Shown one piece after another: positions 29,485 through 42,257 of a DNA stretch of 64,000 nucleotides. Each line of letters starts with the position of its first letter. Within the stretch, counting starts at the first letter, position 1. The DNA comes from Chaunax sp. Z400 (lineage: Eukaryota; Chordata; Actinopteri; Lophiiformes; Chaunacidae). Below the pieces are notes generated by a model. The model was not told where the DNA came from. It searched no databases and saw nothing but the letters and a program-made list of their open reading frames with translations. The position numbers were made by a program, and so were the translations under genes. The stretch is from positions 2,951,594-3,015,593 of the forward strand of contig CM075184.1 in assembly GCA_037577475.1 (NCBI GenBank), read 5' to 3'.

Positions 29485-29591
29485 ATGATGAGCTGAGCGT
29501 AATGTTTATGGCAACCAATCGAGTGTTTGCCTAGAGCCTTTTCAGAAAGTCACAGACTCAACCTGTTTCAATGAGGGAAACCAATGTCTGA
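29485..29591 (+). ncRNA. Weak candidate C/D-box RNA in the next intron
   Basis: It has a perfect C box ATGATGA (29485-29491) and a CTGA (29588-29591) about 100 nt downstream, inside the intron between the exons ending 29292 and beginning 29877. The terminal stem is poor, so this may be chance. Confidence 0.2.
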
Positions 29592-30023
29592 ATTTAGTTT
29601 CTGGCCCCAAACATGTTCTTGTACTTGGGTCAGTACTTTTCCTTTATCCCTGGAACTTTTGGGCAAGAGGTAGCAGTCCCAAGCAATGCTTAGGTTTCAT
29701 ACAAAGTCCCTGGTGCAGGTAGATTTGTCAGCATTCTAGCTAATTCAGAAGAGCGACTGTGAGTGAAACTAAATGTAATTGGCTTTTATTTTAATATTTG
29801 AACTAAACCAGAAAATAAATACTAGCACATCATCTGAGATGCATTGCTTTCTTGGTGGTGTCTGACTTTCTTTCAGAGGTGGTCTCTAGTCAAAAGTCCA
29901 TCCAACACCAAAAAGAGCAACACACTGATTCAAGTCAAAGCAGCCATTGCTTTTTGGTCCATTGTTCTGACATGAATGCACAAAATGAAATGCATGCACT
30001 ATATATCATTTTAGAGAGCCTCT

Positions 30024-30144
30024 GGGGTCGGACACTGATGAGTTGCACTATTATTCGGGTTGCTGATTGCAGTTGCACAGCGGACCTGTCCTGACAACCT
30101 GTGGAGACACCCATTGTGCACAGGGGCCATCTGAGTCACCCCAT
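30024..30144 (+). ncRNA. Candidate C/D-box snoRNA, copy 2
   Basis: This is a paralogue of copy 1. It has TGATGAGTTGCAC at 30036 (the C box reads CTGATGA, a deviation at its first base), D box CTGA at 30131-30134, and closing stem 'ggggt' (30024-30028) with 'acccc' (30138-30142). The segment 'gtgcacaggggccatctga' before and through the D box is identical to copy 1. The D box is ~91 nt upstream of the 3' splice site at 30225, close to the distance typical of intronic C/D snoRNAs. Confidence 0.45.
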
Positions 30145-30702
30145 AACCCGACAAGTTTAAATGCTTTTCTCTCCTCATTTCCTGACCCAAAATTTTGTGT
30201 TTTTGTTCTGCTCTCTTTTTCTCAGCCTGAAGATGAGTTGAACATCGTGGTTGAGCAGGATGTTCCGGTCAGTGTGATGATGATGAGCCAAACCATCATC
30301 ATCATCATCACAGCAAACATTTCCCCTTCATAATGGGTGGAGAACCTCCAACGTAAGAGCTGGTGTAGACGAGGCCTAATTCAGTCAACTTTGGTGTTTT
30401 TATGGAGAGGAAATCTTTTTCCCTCCCAGATGGGGCCATTTTACAGATTGTCTTATTTAAAAAGCTTAAAACTGATCACTGCTTGAATTTAAAGAATTTT
30501 CTATTGATTTCTGATGCCTGGAAAAGTTTGTAGCCCTAATAATTCACAACTAAACCATTTTCTCCGTCTTACATTAACAACTGCAATGATCCTGAAAGAG
30601 TTCTTTTTTCTTCTAGTAATTACTTTAAGTTCATGCCCTCATCATATTATGTCCACTGCCATGTCATCCACAGCTGTCAGAGGGTGAGTAGCATGCAAGA
30701 AC

Positions 30703-30864
30703 ATGGCTGTGATTGACACAGTGCACCGTCTTGCGGACGGGAAGGAGAATCGGAAGAAGCTGTGGCTGGCGGTAGAAGCGGCGTGGAAAGAAGGAAAGGT
30801 GGCTTTCTTCGTGGGAAGTCGTGGCTTCATTGAAAACAGAGAGATTTTCCCCCCATCCTCATGA
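30703..30864 (+). other. GC-rich intronic island with a 53-codon open frame
   Basis: An ATG-initiated open frame (MAVIDTVHRLADGKENRKKL... ending IFPPSS) lies within the intron between candidate host-gene exons at 30617-30683 and 31050. It is clearly GC-richer than its AT-rich surroundings. It matches no family I recognise. It could be a structured RNA, a micro-protein or a relic of an inserted gene. Confidence 0.2.
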
Positions 30865-31389
30865 TATGGAACCATAATGAAAGTGGTGACAGAAAATCTG
30901 TGCACTTTAAATATGAGAGACTAAGCCACTCTTCACTTGTTTCTACACTGAATGCACTTAAATTGTTTGGTGCACTTGAGTTACATTAACAGACTAGTGC
31001 ATCTGGATTCCTTTAGGTGGCTTAGCTGAATTCTTCAGTTTTTTTCCAGTTGGAAAGACAATTTCAAGTATTGAACTTTTTTCTTTTTTCCCTGAATGGA
31101 CAATTTCTGTTGACTTTAATGCTGCGGCATAACGGTCTGGACTCCTTTACTTTTGGTCCCTGTTTCAGATTTGAGAGTTAAAGAGGGTTATGAACATTAC
31201 ACTGCTCCCTAGCTGGGGTAAAGTTCAATAAAATTAATAATATGTAATGTAATAAAATACATCTTTCTAAAAATGTGTCTTTATTTTTATAACCATTTAT
31301 ACTAAAGAGACTTGACAACTACCTAATTTTTGTTCTAATTTTCACAAAGTTATGACTGTATTCGGTGCAATGCTCGGTGCTTTCTGCAA

Positions 31390-34300
31390 TAGTTAGTGGT
31401 CAGTTACTTGCAATTTATTGTTTTGTTACTTGTGTCTCTTAATGCCAGGGGTTTAAGGAATAATGGGAAGTGTAAAGCCTTTTTGTTTTCAAAGCATTAT
31501 AAATCAGATTTTGATTTTTTCCAAGAAACTCATTCTACAGCTAATGAGGTTAATTTCTGGAGGTCACAGTGGGGAAATGACATCTGGCTCTCGCAGGGGT
31601 CCGAACGTTCAGCAGGTGTGGGCACCTTAAAAAAACAACTTTTCAGGTAATGTGCTACACTCATATATTGATGCAAAAGGTCACTTTATATGCCAAGTAA
31701 TTGAATTTCACAAGGTTATAATTGCAACTAATATTTATGGATATAACACTAACTCAAAAAATGTTGACTTGCTTAATGCTGTAGAACAACAGTTGTGGTT
31801 AGACAAATATCCTAATGCCTTCCTTTTGATTGGTGGAGACTTAATTATTGCTCCTCATAATGTGTTTGACAGGTGTCCCTCAAGATAAAATTCCAATTTA
31901 AATACTTAAAGCTCTTCATGCAAAGACTTAATCTGTTGGATATTTTGGAGGAATAAATTCCCTGATGATAAAGTATTAACATGGTCTAACAAGACAAGAT
32001 CCTCTCAGTCAACAATTGATTATTGGCTGGTTTCGAAAAACCTGTAAGAGAATACAACACAAATTCTGACCACCCCTTTAACAGATCATAAAGCTATTCA
32101 TATTAATATCTCATTATTCTCTTCTCCTCATATCCACACCTCATACTGGAAATTAAACGGCTCAGTTTTAAAACATGAAGCTGTGATAGTTGAACTAAAG
32201 AGATTGATTCAACACTACTGGGATGAAGCTCAGTCTGAAAAAAGGTATTGCTCTAAAAATTGAAATTTGAAATTTCAAAGTACCTGAGAAAATACAGCTC
32301 TGATCTTGCAAAACACAGGAGATTGGATGAAGAGAATGTGATGTCATCACCTCTTTTTCCCAAAAGCCCCCTGAGAGTCTTTCATCAAATGAAAAAGAAA
32401 TTCTTACTGAATATGAAAATAAACTTGATATTATGTATAGGCTTAAAGTGGAGGGTGCCTTTATTAGAGATTAAAATGGATTCAAGAGGGAACAAAATTC
32501 AGCAAATTTTTTTAGATTACAAAAATTTCACACGAAAGTTAACCCTGTTCAACAACTGAGCTTTGGTAATGATGTAAGTGATGACCCTAAACTCATTTCT
32601 ATGTATTCTAATTTTTATAGCAAATTATATACATCTCAATACTGTGAAAAGAGTGCAACCTCTTTCTTAGATTCCATTGAGGTTAATCTTACTAATAGTA
32701 TTGACCAAGACTTCTGTGATGCTCCATTGACTCAACGAGAGATTATTGATCCCATCAATAGCCTTAAGTAGAATAAATCTCCTGGGGTGGATGGACTCAC
32801 TTCAGAGTTTTACAGAGCCTTTGCAGAACAACTGGCCCCATTTTTATTGAAGGTTTTCTCGGAAAGCATATCAAATGAATCTCTCCCTCCTACACAAGGT
32901 TTAATCACATTTATACCGAAACCTAATAAAGATGTACTGCTCCTTGATAACTGGCGTCCTATTTGCATTCTAAACAATGATTACAAGGTGTTAGCAATTT
33001 CCTTTGCCAAAGGCTTAAATTAGTATGGATACTATCATAGACGAATCACAAACCGGGTTGATGAGAAATAGGCACATCAAATAACATCAGATTGGTATTA
33101 GATATTTTAGATTACTCAGAACTATGCAATGATAGCAGTTTCATTTTTCTTTTGACTCAGTTGAAAACAGCTTTATTCTCAGTTCACTAGACAAATTTGG
33201 GTTTTGGGCATTATTTTAGCAAAGCGATTCGAACCTTATATGCCAATAGTAACAGCTCTATTAAACTAAATTCTGGCACAACTCCGCGTTTTGACACCAA
33301 AAGGGGCATTAGACAGGGCTGCCCGATTTCTCCTTACCTTTTCCTCCTTGTTACTCAGCTTTTAACCAATTATATTAAAGCAAGTACACTGAAAGGCATT
33401 TTAATAGCAGAACAAGAAATTGCCATTAGCCAGCTAGCAGATGACACCACCCTTTTTTTTTAAGATTCTGATCAGATATCTTGTGCTCTAGATATAATAT
33501 ATGTATTCTCTAAAGCTTCAGGATTGTACTTGAATGTAAATAAATGTGAATTACTTGCAGTGAAAGACTCTGTTAGTCGCTCAATTTCAAACATTCCTGT
33601 CAAAGATACAGTGACATACTTGGGGATCTCTATCAATAAGCACCAAAACTCTAGGAGTACTCTTAACTTTCCTCCAATCATAGACAAGGTACAAAGGAAA
33701 TTTAACCAGTGGCTTCTAAGGGATCTGTCCTTAAAAGGAAGACATTTGATAGCAAAAGCAGAAGGAATCTCTAGGCTTACATTTGCTGCTCTCCTTACAT
33801 ATTGATAATAAAACACTTAAGAACATAGACCGGATACTCTTCAATTTTTCATGGAAAAATAAAACTCACTACATTGAAAAGTCAGTGGTTATGGATACAT
33901 ATGAGAATGGTGGCCTTAACTTTCTGTATTTTAACACTTTGAACAACACATTTAAGATCAATTGGATCAAGCAATTCTTAAGAAAACCAAATTCAATGTG
34001 GAATTGGATTCCTAATCATTTACTCTCTAAAGTTGGTGGTTTAAAATATTTAGTAGTGTGCAATCATAACATTGAAAAGATTCCTATTAACCTTTCTAAG
34101 TTCCACAAACAAGCACTGCTTGCTTGGTCTATGTTGTACAAGCATAATGTTTCACCGCACCGCTATTCTATATGGAACAATAGAGATATACTGTACAAAA
34201 AGAGATCTCTGTTTTTCAAAGAATGGTACAGTAATAACATTATCTGGGTGAGTCAGTTATTCAATCATAATGGTGTCTTATTTAGTTATCAGGAATTTCT

Positions 34301-34560
34301 TCAGCAATATCAGATACCTGTAACTCCTACACAGTTTGCCATAGTCTTCCATGCTATTCCCTCTGGTGTGTCTATGCTGTTTAGAGGCTATATATTGGCT
34401 TCTGTTCTCAATGCTCTTTCTACAGAAGTAACTGACTCACCCATTGGTAAAGTGTGCTTTAATCCTTCTGGTTGTAAGAACAACCGTAAGATCCGTGCTT
34501 TATTTCAATGTAATATAACAACCAGAGACCATGTTTATGTCGGCTTCAGTGATGATGACT
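31390..34560 (+). mobile_element. Decayed L1/Tx1-like LINE (endonuclease plus reverse transcriptase)
   Basis: In order along the plus strand there is an apurinic endonuclease-like start (SLNARGLRNNGKCKAF, DFFQETHS, WGNDIWLS). This is followed by reverse-transcriptase blocks SPGVDGLTSEFYRAF, LITFIPKPNKD, NWRPICILNNDYKVLA, IRQGCPISPYLFLL and QLADDTTLFF, the last being the catalytic [F/Y]xDD-type motif with Leu for Phe/Tyr. A C-terminal region continues to ~34570. Several frame changes and stops (for example at 32769-32771 before NKSPGVDG) break it, ORF1 is absent and the 3' end is not clear, so it is a dead, 5'-truncated copy. Known: the motif order is that of L1-clade ORF2. Confidence 0.88.
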
Positions 34561-34574
34561 GTTCTCTTGTGTAA

Positions 34575-35098
34575 GGCTGTCTGCTTCTTTTTGCCCATCG
34601 TCACCCAAATTCTGCCTCCGTTGAGCAGAAACACCAGCAGACAGGTTGTCACACCTGTGGGGATAAATACTGTGTATATATATTATGATTTTTTTATCAA
34701 TATGATGCATTGTTATTTGGGTTGAAAAATCAAAGACATGTTCAGCATAGAACAAATCAAGCAGAAAATACAAAGTGAATATTGAGCTGAAAGGACTTGT
34801 GACTGTGAGCCGTTTCTCCATCTCATCAGTGTTTCCTGCTTCTGTCTTTTCAAATGGACGAGGCTTTGGATCAGAACACATGTCAGCTGGGCTGGAGCTG
34901 CACATCGTCCTCAGCGGGAACATTTATTTGGGAAGACACCTTGAAGTAGTACAGATGTCATTGCTGGTGATCAATACAGGGATGAAGGCCAGGTTGGCTC
35001 CATTTATCTTCAAATACATCTTGACTTTAGCACAGAGAACACAGTCCAGACTCTTCCAGCTGTTCAGTAATCCTTCAGAGTTAGGACCGTCGCAGTGA
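34575..35098. other. Spacer right of the LINE
   Basis: No recognised feature; it may include residual LINE 3' sequence. Confidence 0.4.
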
Positions 35099-35525
35099 TG
35101 GCTTTTACTGAGGCTGTTTTCAGATGACAGGAGGGAGTCGACTCTGGATCACACTTTTACTGAGGCTGTTTTCAGATTCACACTTTTACTGAGGCTGTTT
35201 TCAGATTCACACTTTTACTGAGGCTGTTTTCAGATTCACACTTTTACTGAGGCTGTTTTCAGATTCACACTTTTACTGAGGCTGTTTTCAGATTCACACT
35301 TTTACTGAGGCTGTTTTCAGATTCACACTTTTACTGAGGCTGTTTTCAGATTCACACTTTTACTGAGGCTGTTTTCAGATTCACACTTTTACTGAGGCTG
35401 TTTTCAGATTCACACTTTTACTGAGGCTGTTTTCAGATTCACACTTTTACTGAGGCTGTTTTCAGATTCACACTTTTACTGAGGCTGTTTTCAGATTCAA
35501 ACTTTTACTGAGGCTGTTTTCAGAT
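35099..35525. repeat. 29-bp minisatellite, ~13 copies
   Basis: Head-to-tail copies of 'cttttactgaggctgttttc' followed by 'agattcaca' (29 bp) that are nearly identical. The first unit is separated from the rest by a 39-bp insertion-like segment (35129-35155). Low divergence indicates recent homogenisation. Confidence 0.95.
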
Positions 35526-38500
35526 GAGTTGAGATGAGTGGATTGTTAACCACTGGGTGGCAGCTGAACATCAGTAGAGTCTTCCCTCTGGACAGATCTC
35601 TGTTCTCTGTTGTGAAGCATCATGTTTGACTGGACTTACTGTTACAGAAACGTGGGCCTCTGTAGACGACACTGACTCCTGCAGACAGCACATTTACACC
35701 TGACCGGCCTGTCTTACATCACGTCTATTGTAAACATCACTGATATACAGTGAGCAGTCTCATCAAACTGCATCCTAATATCAGAGAGAGAAAATATAAA
35801 TATAGCTGTGTGTAATCATGGTAAAATACAAATATCAAATGAAGTAAAAAGGAGGTGACTGACGTTCAGGCAGTGCCTGTATCACTGCTGCCCTTTGCTC
35901 AGCAGACCTGTCACATTTCACTCGTAATCTTGCTGTAAGATCTGCTGGCACTACAGTCTTATTTAAAACAATTATTTTGCCTTTATTTTACCAGGAATTT
36001 CCATTAAGATTATGAATCTCTGTTATAGAGACCAGGCTACAATAGCAGCCAGACAAAGTTACAACATGTTAAAATGGAACATATACAACAATATACAAAC
36101 AAATACGCACAATGGTGTAAAACTATTTCATTTTTCATAGCACTGTAAATATTTTTAACAGCAGGGATCATTGATGAAAAACATTGTGTTCAACTTGATC
36201 ACATCTGCAGTGGAAAAGATTTTATTTGAATTCAGAACAAGAGACAAATAAATGATTCATCGTGTTAATTGTGACGAGACATTTCTTTTCAGAGCAGCAC
36301 CTCAAAGGCTGCACAGTCGACAACTTTAGACGTCATTTTTAGCGCTTGATTCCCCGTCAATCCAGTCTTTTAACCCAGAGGCGTGAACATCAGCTGTCAG
36401 ACTGTCTCAGAGCTGAACAATGCCTCCGTCTGGACGCTGTTACTGTCAGACTGAACCGACTGTAGAGGACCAGCCCAACAGTACTGCTATAGCAACCAGG
36501 ACAGGAGCTTCAGTGTTCAAAGATGTGTTCAGTCGTCTGCAGTCGGAGTGAAGTTTGGCCTGTGATATGATGATGCATCACTGAGGTAACTATCTGTCAG
36601 TCTTTCTCTGAGGAAAGCATTACGTTTCTCTTGATGGACTGAAGTCAATGACGTGTTTCAGCACTTTTATCAAATACGTTTCCATGTTGGGGGCAGACTT
36701 TGAATAGTTTTCATCAGGTTAGTTGAAGAATGAAAAGATGGAAAGAAGGAAGAAGAGACACTGAGCAGAGTCCACAGGTCTGCCAAGGCCACAGTCCCTG
36801 TTCATAAAGTTAAACATGATCAACCTAACCTGATAAAACCATCCATATAATCACTGGCTGAGTGGAGCCACTGAAGAAGAAAACATTTTCCAAGATGGAT
36901 GTAAAATTAGGATATGATTGAAAATGAGAAATCCAGGATTATTAGAAATAACATTTATTAAAAATAAACACTATATTGAAAACACTTGGCTTTTGGGTCA
37001 CTTATGCAAACTGCATCATAATCATATGATGCTTGAAACGTAAAGTACAATTTGAAAACTGCTTTATTCTGTTGATATAAAAATGATGGTTTCTCCCTTG
37101 GCACCCCACTCCCCCACCCCCCTTCATAGCTGCCCCCATTTTGGATTCTAGGCCAGCCTCAGGGTTGAAATCAGGTCTGTTTTTTCTTTATTGGTCGATG
37201 GTCAGGGGCACAACACCAGGAGGTCAGCAAATCTTTGGGGCCCCCAAAAAACTATGGGAAAGGAGCCCCTAAGTAGCCACTTACCTCCCATGGAGGCAAT
37301 AAACGTATATATATATACATATATGCTTGATCAATGGGCTTCTTCGCCTGAGGCCCCCCAGAGTCCAAGATCAACATTATTTGTGTGTTTATAAAAAAAA
37401 AGTTCCCCCCTCAGAATCACACAGTTTAGTCTCTGACAAGGCTCTGTGCATGTTGACTTTATATTTGTTGTATCTTGTTTGGCTTCATATTATCTCTACT
37501 GACTGCTGCGGACGTTTAACAAATACAACATTCATAGCTACTTTCTCACACGCCCACCAAGGATTTAAAATAGGCTTTTTTTCTGCTGTCTCTCGCCTCA
37601 TTTCCCTTCATCCCCACATGAAACTGTGACTCTGGGCTGTGATTGACAGACATTCAGCGAGTGATCATGGAGGGCTAATCGGCTGTACTTTGTGACCAGA
37701 TGTGCCTCTTTTGGCTTTAAACCCAAGTCACCAGGGAGTGAAGACATGCAGCTGGCCTCAGACATTATCTGAGTACCAGGGGGATGAAAACATGTCCAAC
37801 ACCTGAAAGTGAGAGAAGCTGAGACGGGCCCACCTTAAAAGAGATGTTTGTGCAGCCTGAGGAGTGAGCAGGTCCAGAGGGAACCGCCAACCTCATCACA
37901 ATAAATGTTGCTGCAAACCACAGATTTGTCTTAACTTTTGAAACTTTAATTCTGTTTAGATCATGTTTCACCTTAAAATGCCTGTTTTTTGTGTGTGGAA
38001 ACTCCTGACATGATGTTTAATGGTCTCTTGTTTGGTAGCAGTCGTGGCAAGGAGTCCCTCCACCCCGAACCCCTCCACCTCTGAACCTTTACATGAGTTG
38101 ACACTATGCTAATTAAGCCTATCACCACCAGATTATCTGTATTTCATGCAATACTGGAGTTTTAAAATCAGGAGTCAAAGATTGGTTCACCAGAGCTGAA
38201 GAGGGAGGCAACTGTAACTTTGGACTAAGCTACAGCAAATAACAGCCTGAGGCGCAATAAGCATGTCGAGAGTGTTGTATAATTACTCCCACTTGTTTTT
38301 GGTGGAGACCTCGATAAGAACCATGATATCAGCCAATTAGCTTAGCTTAGCATAAAGGCTGAAACAGGGGAAATTGCTGACTTGACTGAATTGGTGTGGG
38401 AAGCAGTCGTGCTGAGGGGCAGCTGCACCTTGAAATGAGGCTTAATAAAAGTATCAGTCTTTTTTACAGAATATGTGTAGTACAGTATTATAGTACAGTA

Positions 38501-40224
38501 CATATATACAGTAGTCTGTATTTGTGGTAGGAAATAGATTGTTCTTTGTTTTTTATCCATTAATTATTAACAATATGTATTAATGTATTTATAGACTGGC
38601 TCAGAATCACAAACTGGTAGTTTTAGTGTTGAGGTGATTTTAAATTCCAGTTTCAAAATGTTTAAGAATCATTTCCACATCAGAATATGTAAACACAGGG
38701 CCCAAATAAATACTGCTAATCCCATGAGCCTCAGCTGAGCGTGAATTAGACCTGTAACAGAATAGGGTTTGCTTTGCTGTTACAGTTCATTTAACAATGA
38801 GCCGGAATAAAAAAGTCTTAGCTTTAGCGTTAGCACGCTGCTATTGGTGCATTGTTTTGGGATTGGTTAAGATTTATAAAACTTTATTATTATTATTATT
38901 GTTATTATATATTTAAATATATTATTATATTCCCTGCATGAGAAAACCTACTTGACAATAAACCCGTTTCTCCCTCACGTCTTCTTTCTAGTTTCACATT
39001 CTATCTGATATAATACCTTTGAAAATATGTTTTTGAACAGAAAGAAATGCTAATTCAGTAGCAGGTACATGAAGTGATGAATTAAATTGAAAAGCTGTTT
39101 TGTTCTGCAGAGAAGTGTGACTGATACAAACAAATCGTTCTTTTCTCAATCAACCAAGTTAGTAGTTTCTTCAGTTTTGTAATTATAAAGCAGAGATATT
39201 GTAAAGTGGAGACAAACACAGGGTCAGAGTGGAGGATCCTCTGACTGCTGTTTATCTGCCTATGAGTCACCATGAGGTTAAGTAGAAAACTGAAGTCTGG
39301 AAACTCTTCAGAATAAATCATTAGGAACAGCGAATGCCTGCGGCTGAAGTTCTACGTCTCATAAAGGCAGCGTGAAGCACACTCCTCATGTCAGTGAAGG
39401 CGCTGTGCGATTAAGAAGCACTTGTTTGTGTATTTCACCCCAGGAACATTCAACTATAGGCTGATGTAGAATAGACTGTGTGCTGCAGTCGTTCTGATTC
39501 GGAGACATGTCATTTATTTTCATACATACAGTCTTTTGGCAAATCAAAGGAGTGAGATATCATAGAGAAGGCTTGCAGAAATATTGCAACACCTCTGCTC
39601 TGAAATCATGTCATGCTGGTGGAATTTTGATCTGTCAAAGAACGTTTTGCCCTCAGATGTTCACATTAGCGTGGAGTTCATGAATACATGACTACGTCTC
39701 CCTGCTGCGCACCATGAGAGGCCGACGGGTTACATTGAGGTATGACGTCACATATTTGCTGTCGAAGTCGTTCATTGTTTTCTACAAATGTGTCCAAGAC
39801 GAGATCCACAAGAGGCCTCCACAGATTTAAGCTTCGACCCGATACTCTCTCTGCAGTGTGCATGACTCTCTTTTTCACCCTCTCACACTTAGTCCCACTT
39901 AGTCTGACCTGAGAGATGAACTTCTTTTCACAAGAGAGAGAAAGCAGGAACTCGTCAGTTTCAACATTCAACAGGCTGCATGTAGGAGACGTGCAGACAT
40001 TAAAATACTTAGAGGAAATCCTGATCTATTAGGAATCATTCCTGATCCCATTTGATCCACTCTGCCTGGTTGAGGTGAGGCAGCCTGTGTGATGGCAGGA
40101 TTTTCAGAAATTACAGAGTTGCTGTGTAGTTCAAGAAAATAGGGAGGATTCAGGCAGTCTGAGGTTAATACAAAGTGTAGTTTATGGACCTGGGAGACTT
40201 TGGTTCTCCCTTTACATAGTTACC
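35526..40224. other. Spacer between lrp4/host-like unit and nell1 (4.7 kb)
   Basis: No recognised exon, RNA gene or intact mobile element. The nell1 last exon could lie here or near 42.5-44.3 kb, but I did not find it. A ~97-codon minus-strand open frame at 39678-39971 has no recognisable domain. Confidence 0.35.
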
Positions 40225-40227
40225 TTC

Positions 40228-40275
40228 ACCAAGGAGGTCATGTCTTCACCGGCGTTGGTTTGTTGGTCTGTATTT
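40228..40275 (+). repeat. Dispersed fish repeat fragment ('ccaaggaggtcatg' family)
   Basis: The sequence 'ttcaccaaggaggtcatgt' followed by 'gttggtttgttggtctgt' is shared with blocks at ~55502 and ~63139. It is an interspersed family whose identity I do not know. Confidence 0.5.
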
Positions 40276-40307
40276 TAGCATCCATTGATCCCCACTGGAC
40301 TGAGTGC

Positions 40308-42245
40308 ACTATTTATTATTGACTATTTATATTGTATTACTGACTATTTATATTGTATTACTGACTATTTATATTGTATTACTGACTATTTATTATTGAC
40401 TATTTATATTGTATTACTGACTATTTATATTGTATTACTGACTATTTATTATTGACTATTTATATTGTATTACTGACTATTTATATTGTATTACTGACTA
40501 TTTATTATTGACTATTTATATTGTATTACTGACTAGTTATTATTGACTATCTATATTGTATTACTGACTATTTATTACTGACTATTTATATTGTATTACT
40601 GACTATTTATTATTGACTATTTATATTGTATTACTGACTATTTATTATTGACTATTTATATTGTATTACTGACTATTTATTATTGACTATTTATATTGTA
40701 TTACTGACTATTTATTATTGACTATTTATATTGTATTACTGACTATCTATATTGTATTATTGACTATTTATTATTGACTATTTATATTGTATTACTGACT
40801 ATTTATTATTGACTATTTATATTGTATTACTGACTATTTATTATTGACTATTTATATTGTATTACTGACTATTTATTATAGACTATTTATATTGTATTAC
40901 TGACTATTTATTATTGACTATTTATATTGTATTACTGACTATTTATATTGTATTACTGACTATTTATTATTGACTATTTATATTTTATTACTGACTATTT
41001 ATTATTGACTATTTATATTGTATTACTGACTATATTGTATTACTGACTATTTATTATTGACTATTTATATTGTATTACTGACTATTTATATTGTATTACT
41101 GACTATTTATATTGTATTACTGACTATTTATTATTGACTATTTATATTGTATTACTGACTATTTATTATTGACTATTTATATTGTATTACTGACTATTTA
41201 TTATTGACTATTTATATTGTATTACTGACTATTTATATTGTATTACTGACTATTTATTATTGACTATTTGTATTGTATTACTGACTATTTATTATTGACT
41301 ATTTATATTGTATTACTGACTATTTATATTGTATTACTGACTATTCATTATTGACTATTTATATTGTATTACTGACTATCTATATTGTATTACTGACTAT
41401 TTATTATTGACTATTTATATTGTATTACTGACTATTTATATTGTATTACTGACTATTTATTATTGACTATTTATATTGTATTACTGACTTTTTATATTGT
41501 ATTACTGACTATTTATTATTGACTATTTATATTGTATTACTGACTATTTATTATTGACTATTTATATTGTATTACTGACTATTTATATTGTATTACTGAC
41601 TATTTATTATTGACTATTTGTATTGTATTACTGACTATCTATATTGTATTACTGACTATTTATGATTGACTATCTATATTGTATTACTGACTATCTATAT
41701 TGTATTACTAACTATTTATGATTGACTATTTATATTGTATTACTGACTATTTATGATTGACTATTTATATTGTATTACTGACTATTTATTACTGACTATC
41801 TATATTGTATTACTGACTATTTATTATTGACTATCTATATTGTATTACTGACTATTTATTATTGACTATCTATATTGTATTACTGACTATTTATTACTGA
41901 CTATCTATATTGTATTACTGACTATTTATTATTGACTATCTATATTGTATTACTGACTATTTATTATTGACTATCTATATTGTATTACTGACTATTTATT
42001 ACTGACTATCTATATTGTATTACTGACTATTTATTATTGACTATCTATATTGTATTACTGACTATTTATTATTGACTATTTATATTGTATTACTGACTAT
42101 TTATTATAGACTATTTATATTGTATTACTGACTATTTATTATTGACTATTTATATTGTATTACTGACTATTTATTATAGACTATTTATATTGTATTACTG
42201 ACTATTTATTATTGACTATTTATATTGTATTACTGACTATTTATT
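40308..42245. repeat. 21/35-bp compound minisatellite, ~1.9 kb
   Basis: The array alternates a 21-bp unit 'actgactatttatattgtat'+t with a 35-bp unit that adds a 14-bp 'tattgactattta'-type segment. Variants (tctatattg, tatgattg, tatagac) are grouped regionally, which shows several rounds of block amplification. It lies between the convergent 3' regions of lrp4 and nell1. Confidence 0.95.
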
Positions 42246-42257
42246 ATATTATATATA

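Larger units (their letters stand above)
28298..31275 (+). ncRNA. Putative snoRNA host gene (spliced non-coding transcript)
   Basis: Seen: a series of plausible small exons. These are ~28298-28378 (donor gttgag), 28674-28721 (acceptor attgcag, donor gtaact), 29196-29292 (acceptor ataag, donor gtctgg), one starting at 29877 (acceptor tttcag), 30226-30267 (acceptor tttttctcag, donor gtcagt), 30617-30683 (acceptor ttcttctag, donor gtgagt) and a last exon from ~31050 (acceptor tttttccag) to AATAAA at 31227-31232 or 31251-31256, followed by a GT/T-rich element. Two related C/D-box snoRNA candidates sit in two different introns. No long open frame spans the exons. Known: vertebrate SNHG genes have this design (CCAAT/TOP-type promoter, tiny non-coding exons, one snoRNA per intron). 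Inferred: exon chain and function. I do not recognise which SNHG, if any, this corresponds to. Confidence 0.42.

Noticed and set aside
39678..39971. 97-residue minus-strand open frame
   Set aside because: No recognisable family, splice context or promoter; it is compatible with chance.
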